Positions 23,231 to 24,736 of a stretch of 24,736 nt of DNA are shown here, piece by piece. Where the stretch lies: contig QYQI01000101.1 of the NCBI GenBank assembly GCA_007280825.1, forward strand, positions 1 through 24,736, written 5' to 3'. Positions within the stretch are counted from its first letter, which is position 1. Each line of letters starts with the position of its first letter. Both the position numbers and the translations under genes were made by a program. This stretch comes from Ignavibacteriales bacterium (GTDB taxonomy: Bacteria > Bacteroidota > Ignavibacteria > Ignavibacteriales > Melioribacteraceae). The notes under the pieces are model-generated. The model did not search any database, was not told where the DNA came from, and saw only the letters and a list, made by a program, of their open reading frames with translations.

Positions 23231-24736
23231 TCACATTTCTTTTTCGGCTTCCAACATTTTTCCTTCAACAAAAAGTCCTTTTCCTAAATGTAATTTTCTT
23301 AAATACACAACACCGTCTTCATCATGTGATTCCCCATAAACAGTATGGCAAGATTTCAATCCGCCAAGCCATTTTCTTTTATCGGAGATATAAACTAGAT
23401 CCCCGGTTTCGGCAGCCATTTTATTCATATCCTTTTGCGAAAAGTAAATTAAATCTTCTTCATCATTTCCTTCTTTAAGCTTCCAATTAACTTTTACAAT
23501 TTCACCTTCTCGTTCATTTAATTTTCTTCCTTTGAACCACTCTTTAGCTTTATGAATTGACCAGATTGTCAATCCGAGCGTTTGAGTTTCCTCATCATAT
23601 TTAACATAATATGTTGTAATCAGTGCAATGAATGCTGAAGCAATAAGCGTAATTATAAATAATAAATCTAATGGAACAATACTAAGTTTGAAAACAGCAG
23701 CAAGAACATCGTATAAAACAACAGCTATGCTGAAGATTATCATTGAATACATAACAAAAGAATGATTAGGGCTCTTTTTTATTTTAGCAGCAATATGTTT
23801 TAGTTTATTCTGTGCAAGTGTTACAATAACAGCAACACCTGTACAAACTATCAAATTGTATAATGCTGCCATGTATGTAAAAGGATGAACCGGATCAAAC
23901 GGAGTTCCATGAGCGATCGGACCAATTAATTCTAAAGGATATCTATTTCCAAGAAGCATTAAAGAAATTCCGCCAAGAACAGTTGTAATTAATCCGGCGG
24001 GAGTAAATTTTTTCCAGAAGGCACCAAAGAAAATCGCAATCATTAATGGGGGAGTTAAAGTAGCATGGAAGAATGCATGAGCTTGATATACTGTTGGATA
24101 AGAATTAAATGCATATACAGCAGCAACACCAAGAATAGTAAATGCTACTGTAGATGTTCTCGCTACAACCATTGCTCTTTTTTCATCAATAGAATCTTCT
24201 TTCTTAATCTTTTTCAGCCAGAGCCTTATAGGTCTATCAACATCGTTTACCCAAATAGCGGCAGTAGCGTTAAGTAAAGTGCTGACCGTTGACATTAATG
24301 CTGCGGCAATTGCTGCAATAACAAATCCAAACACACCCGGACCGGTTATTATATTTGATATTACAACAAACACGCTGTCTGGATTTACATCGGGTGGAAG
24401 TAGTGTCGGAAATTTTACAGAGATAGCTTTTGCTACCCAACCGCCACCGCCAACAACAATTGCAGAAATTGGAAGCATAAATAAAATATTAACAGTGGCG
24501 GCTTTTCTTCCCTCGTGTACATTTTTTGTTGCCATGAAGCGCATTATCAAACCCATGTTCATAAAAAGAAAGCCGACAGAACCGGCAATTCCATCTTCCC
24601 AAAACGTTCCCACAGAATTAAATTCTGCAGGAGAATTATATCCCGCAAAAGGAACTTTCCAACTTGGCGGGAGTAAATGCCAGAATGAATCCCAGCCGCC
24701 TACGTAATAAACGCCAAGTACAAAGACCATCAATCC
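23231..24736 (-). CDS. Sodium:solute symporter (SSS family), C-terminal part
   Basis: About 501 residues are visible; the frame runs open through the window edge, so the N-terminus is missing. Many hydrophobic segments alternate with short loops. FVIAAIAAALMSTVSTLLNATAAIW (roughly residues 137-161) is the SSS signature helix, where the Ser/Thr pairs of the TVSTLLN stretch correspond to the sodium-binding helix of SGLT/PutP-type transporters. VNDVDRPIRLWLKK follows. The last 110 or so residues after the final membrane helix are soluble and charged (EGEIVKVNWKLKEGNDEEDL; KRKWLGGLKSCHTVYGES). The substrate (sugar, carboxylate or another organic solute) cannot be told. The gene is convergent with coaD, with a terminator between. 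Confidence 0.85.
   Translation of the reverse strand, partial: GLMVFVLGVYYVGGWDSFWHLLPPSWKVPFAGYNSPAEFNSVGTFWEDGIAGSVGFLFMNMGLIMRFMATKNVHEGRKAATVNILFMLPISAIVVGGGGWVAKAISVKFPTLLPPDVNPDSVFVVISNIITGPGVFGFVIAAIAAALMSTVSTLLNATAAIWVNDVDRPIRLWLKKIKKEDSIDEKRAMVVARTSTVAFTILGVAAVYAFNSYPTVYQAHAFFHATLTPPLMIAIFFGAFWKKFTPAGLITTVLGGISLMLLGNRYPLELIGPIAHGTPFDPVHPFTYMAALYNLIVCTGVAVIVTLAQNKLKHIAAKIKKSPNHSFVMYSMIIFSIAVVLYDVLAAVFKLSIVPLDLLFIITLIASAFIALITTYYVKYDEETQTLGLTIWSIHKAKEWFKGRKLNEREGEIVKVNWKLKEGNDEEDLIYFSQKDMNKMAAETGDLVYISDKRKWLGGLKSCHTVYGESHDEDGVVYLRKLHLGKGLFVEGKMLEAEKEM

Noticed and set aside
24279..24707. 142-codon plus-strand open frame opposite the symporter
   Set aside because: Antisense shadow of conserved membrane helices; Pro/Thr/Ile-rich composition without motifs.

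Overview
This is an AT-rich, densely packed chromosomal segment from a free-living bacterium. Short gaps, 1 to 23 bp gene overlaps, weak Shine-Dalgarno sites and a signal peptide ending in SAQ point to the Bacteroidota/Chlorobiota/Ignavibacteriota group. Ignavibacteria is my best guess, based on overall protein character and not on a marker gene. No rRNA, tRNA, CRISPR array, integrase or insertion sequence was seen, and no gene-free stretch exceeds 300 bases.

Layout. (i) 1-431 (-): the 5' part of a decayed gene that keeps one reading frame through three nonsense codons. (ii) 675-3003: a saccharopine-dehydrogenase-like reductase (+) overlapping a secreted 16-repeat MORN-type protein (-). (iii) 3099-11680: menaquinone biosynthesis. 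A 4HBT-fold thioesterase (+) faces the tightly overlapping operon menF-menD-menH-menB-menA-menC-menE (-). Together they cover chorismate to demethylmenaquinone; only the final methyltransferase (MenG/UbiE) is missing here. (iv) 11947-12366: a divergent MarR regulator with a palindrome in its promoter region. (v) 12379-17568 (-): purM, a DUF559 endonuclease-like gene, a TatD-radical SAM fusion, a PBP4-type lipoprotein carboxypeptidase and prmA. A nested palindromic repeat lies between the DUF559 gene and the fusion gene. (vi) 17720-23182 (+): hrcA-grpE-dnaJ, then a membrane-anchored ComEA-like helix-hairpin-helix protein, a degenerate PilM-like protein, rsmD and coaD, closed by a hairpin terminator. 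(vii) 23231-24736 (-): the C-terminal part of a sodium:solute symporter, cut by the window edge.

How the genes work together. The men cluster makes the respiratory quinone. The heat-shock block encodes the DnaK co-chaperones and the HrcA repressor; dnaK itself is not here. purM, prmA, rsmD and coaD are scattered housekeeping genes.

The least ordinary items are the DUF559 gene whose stop codon lies inside a cloverleaf-like palindromic repeat, the TatD-radical SAM fusion of unknown function, the PilM homologue with eroded nucleotide-binding motifs next to a ComEA-like protein, and the pseudogene with only in-frame stops. I found no clear defence or mobile system. All family assignments come from reading motifs and recalling families; no searches were run.
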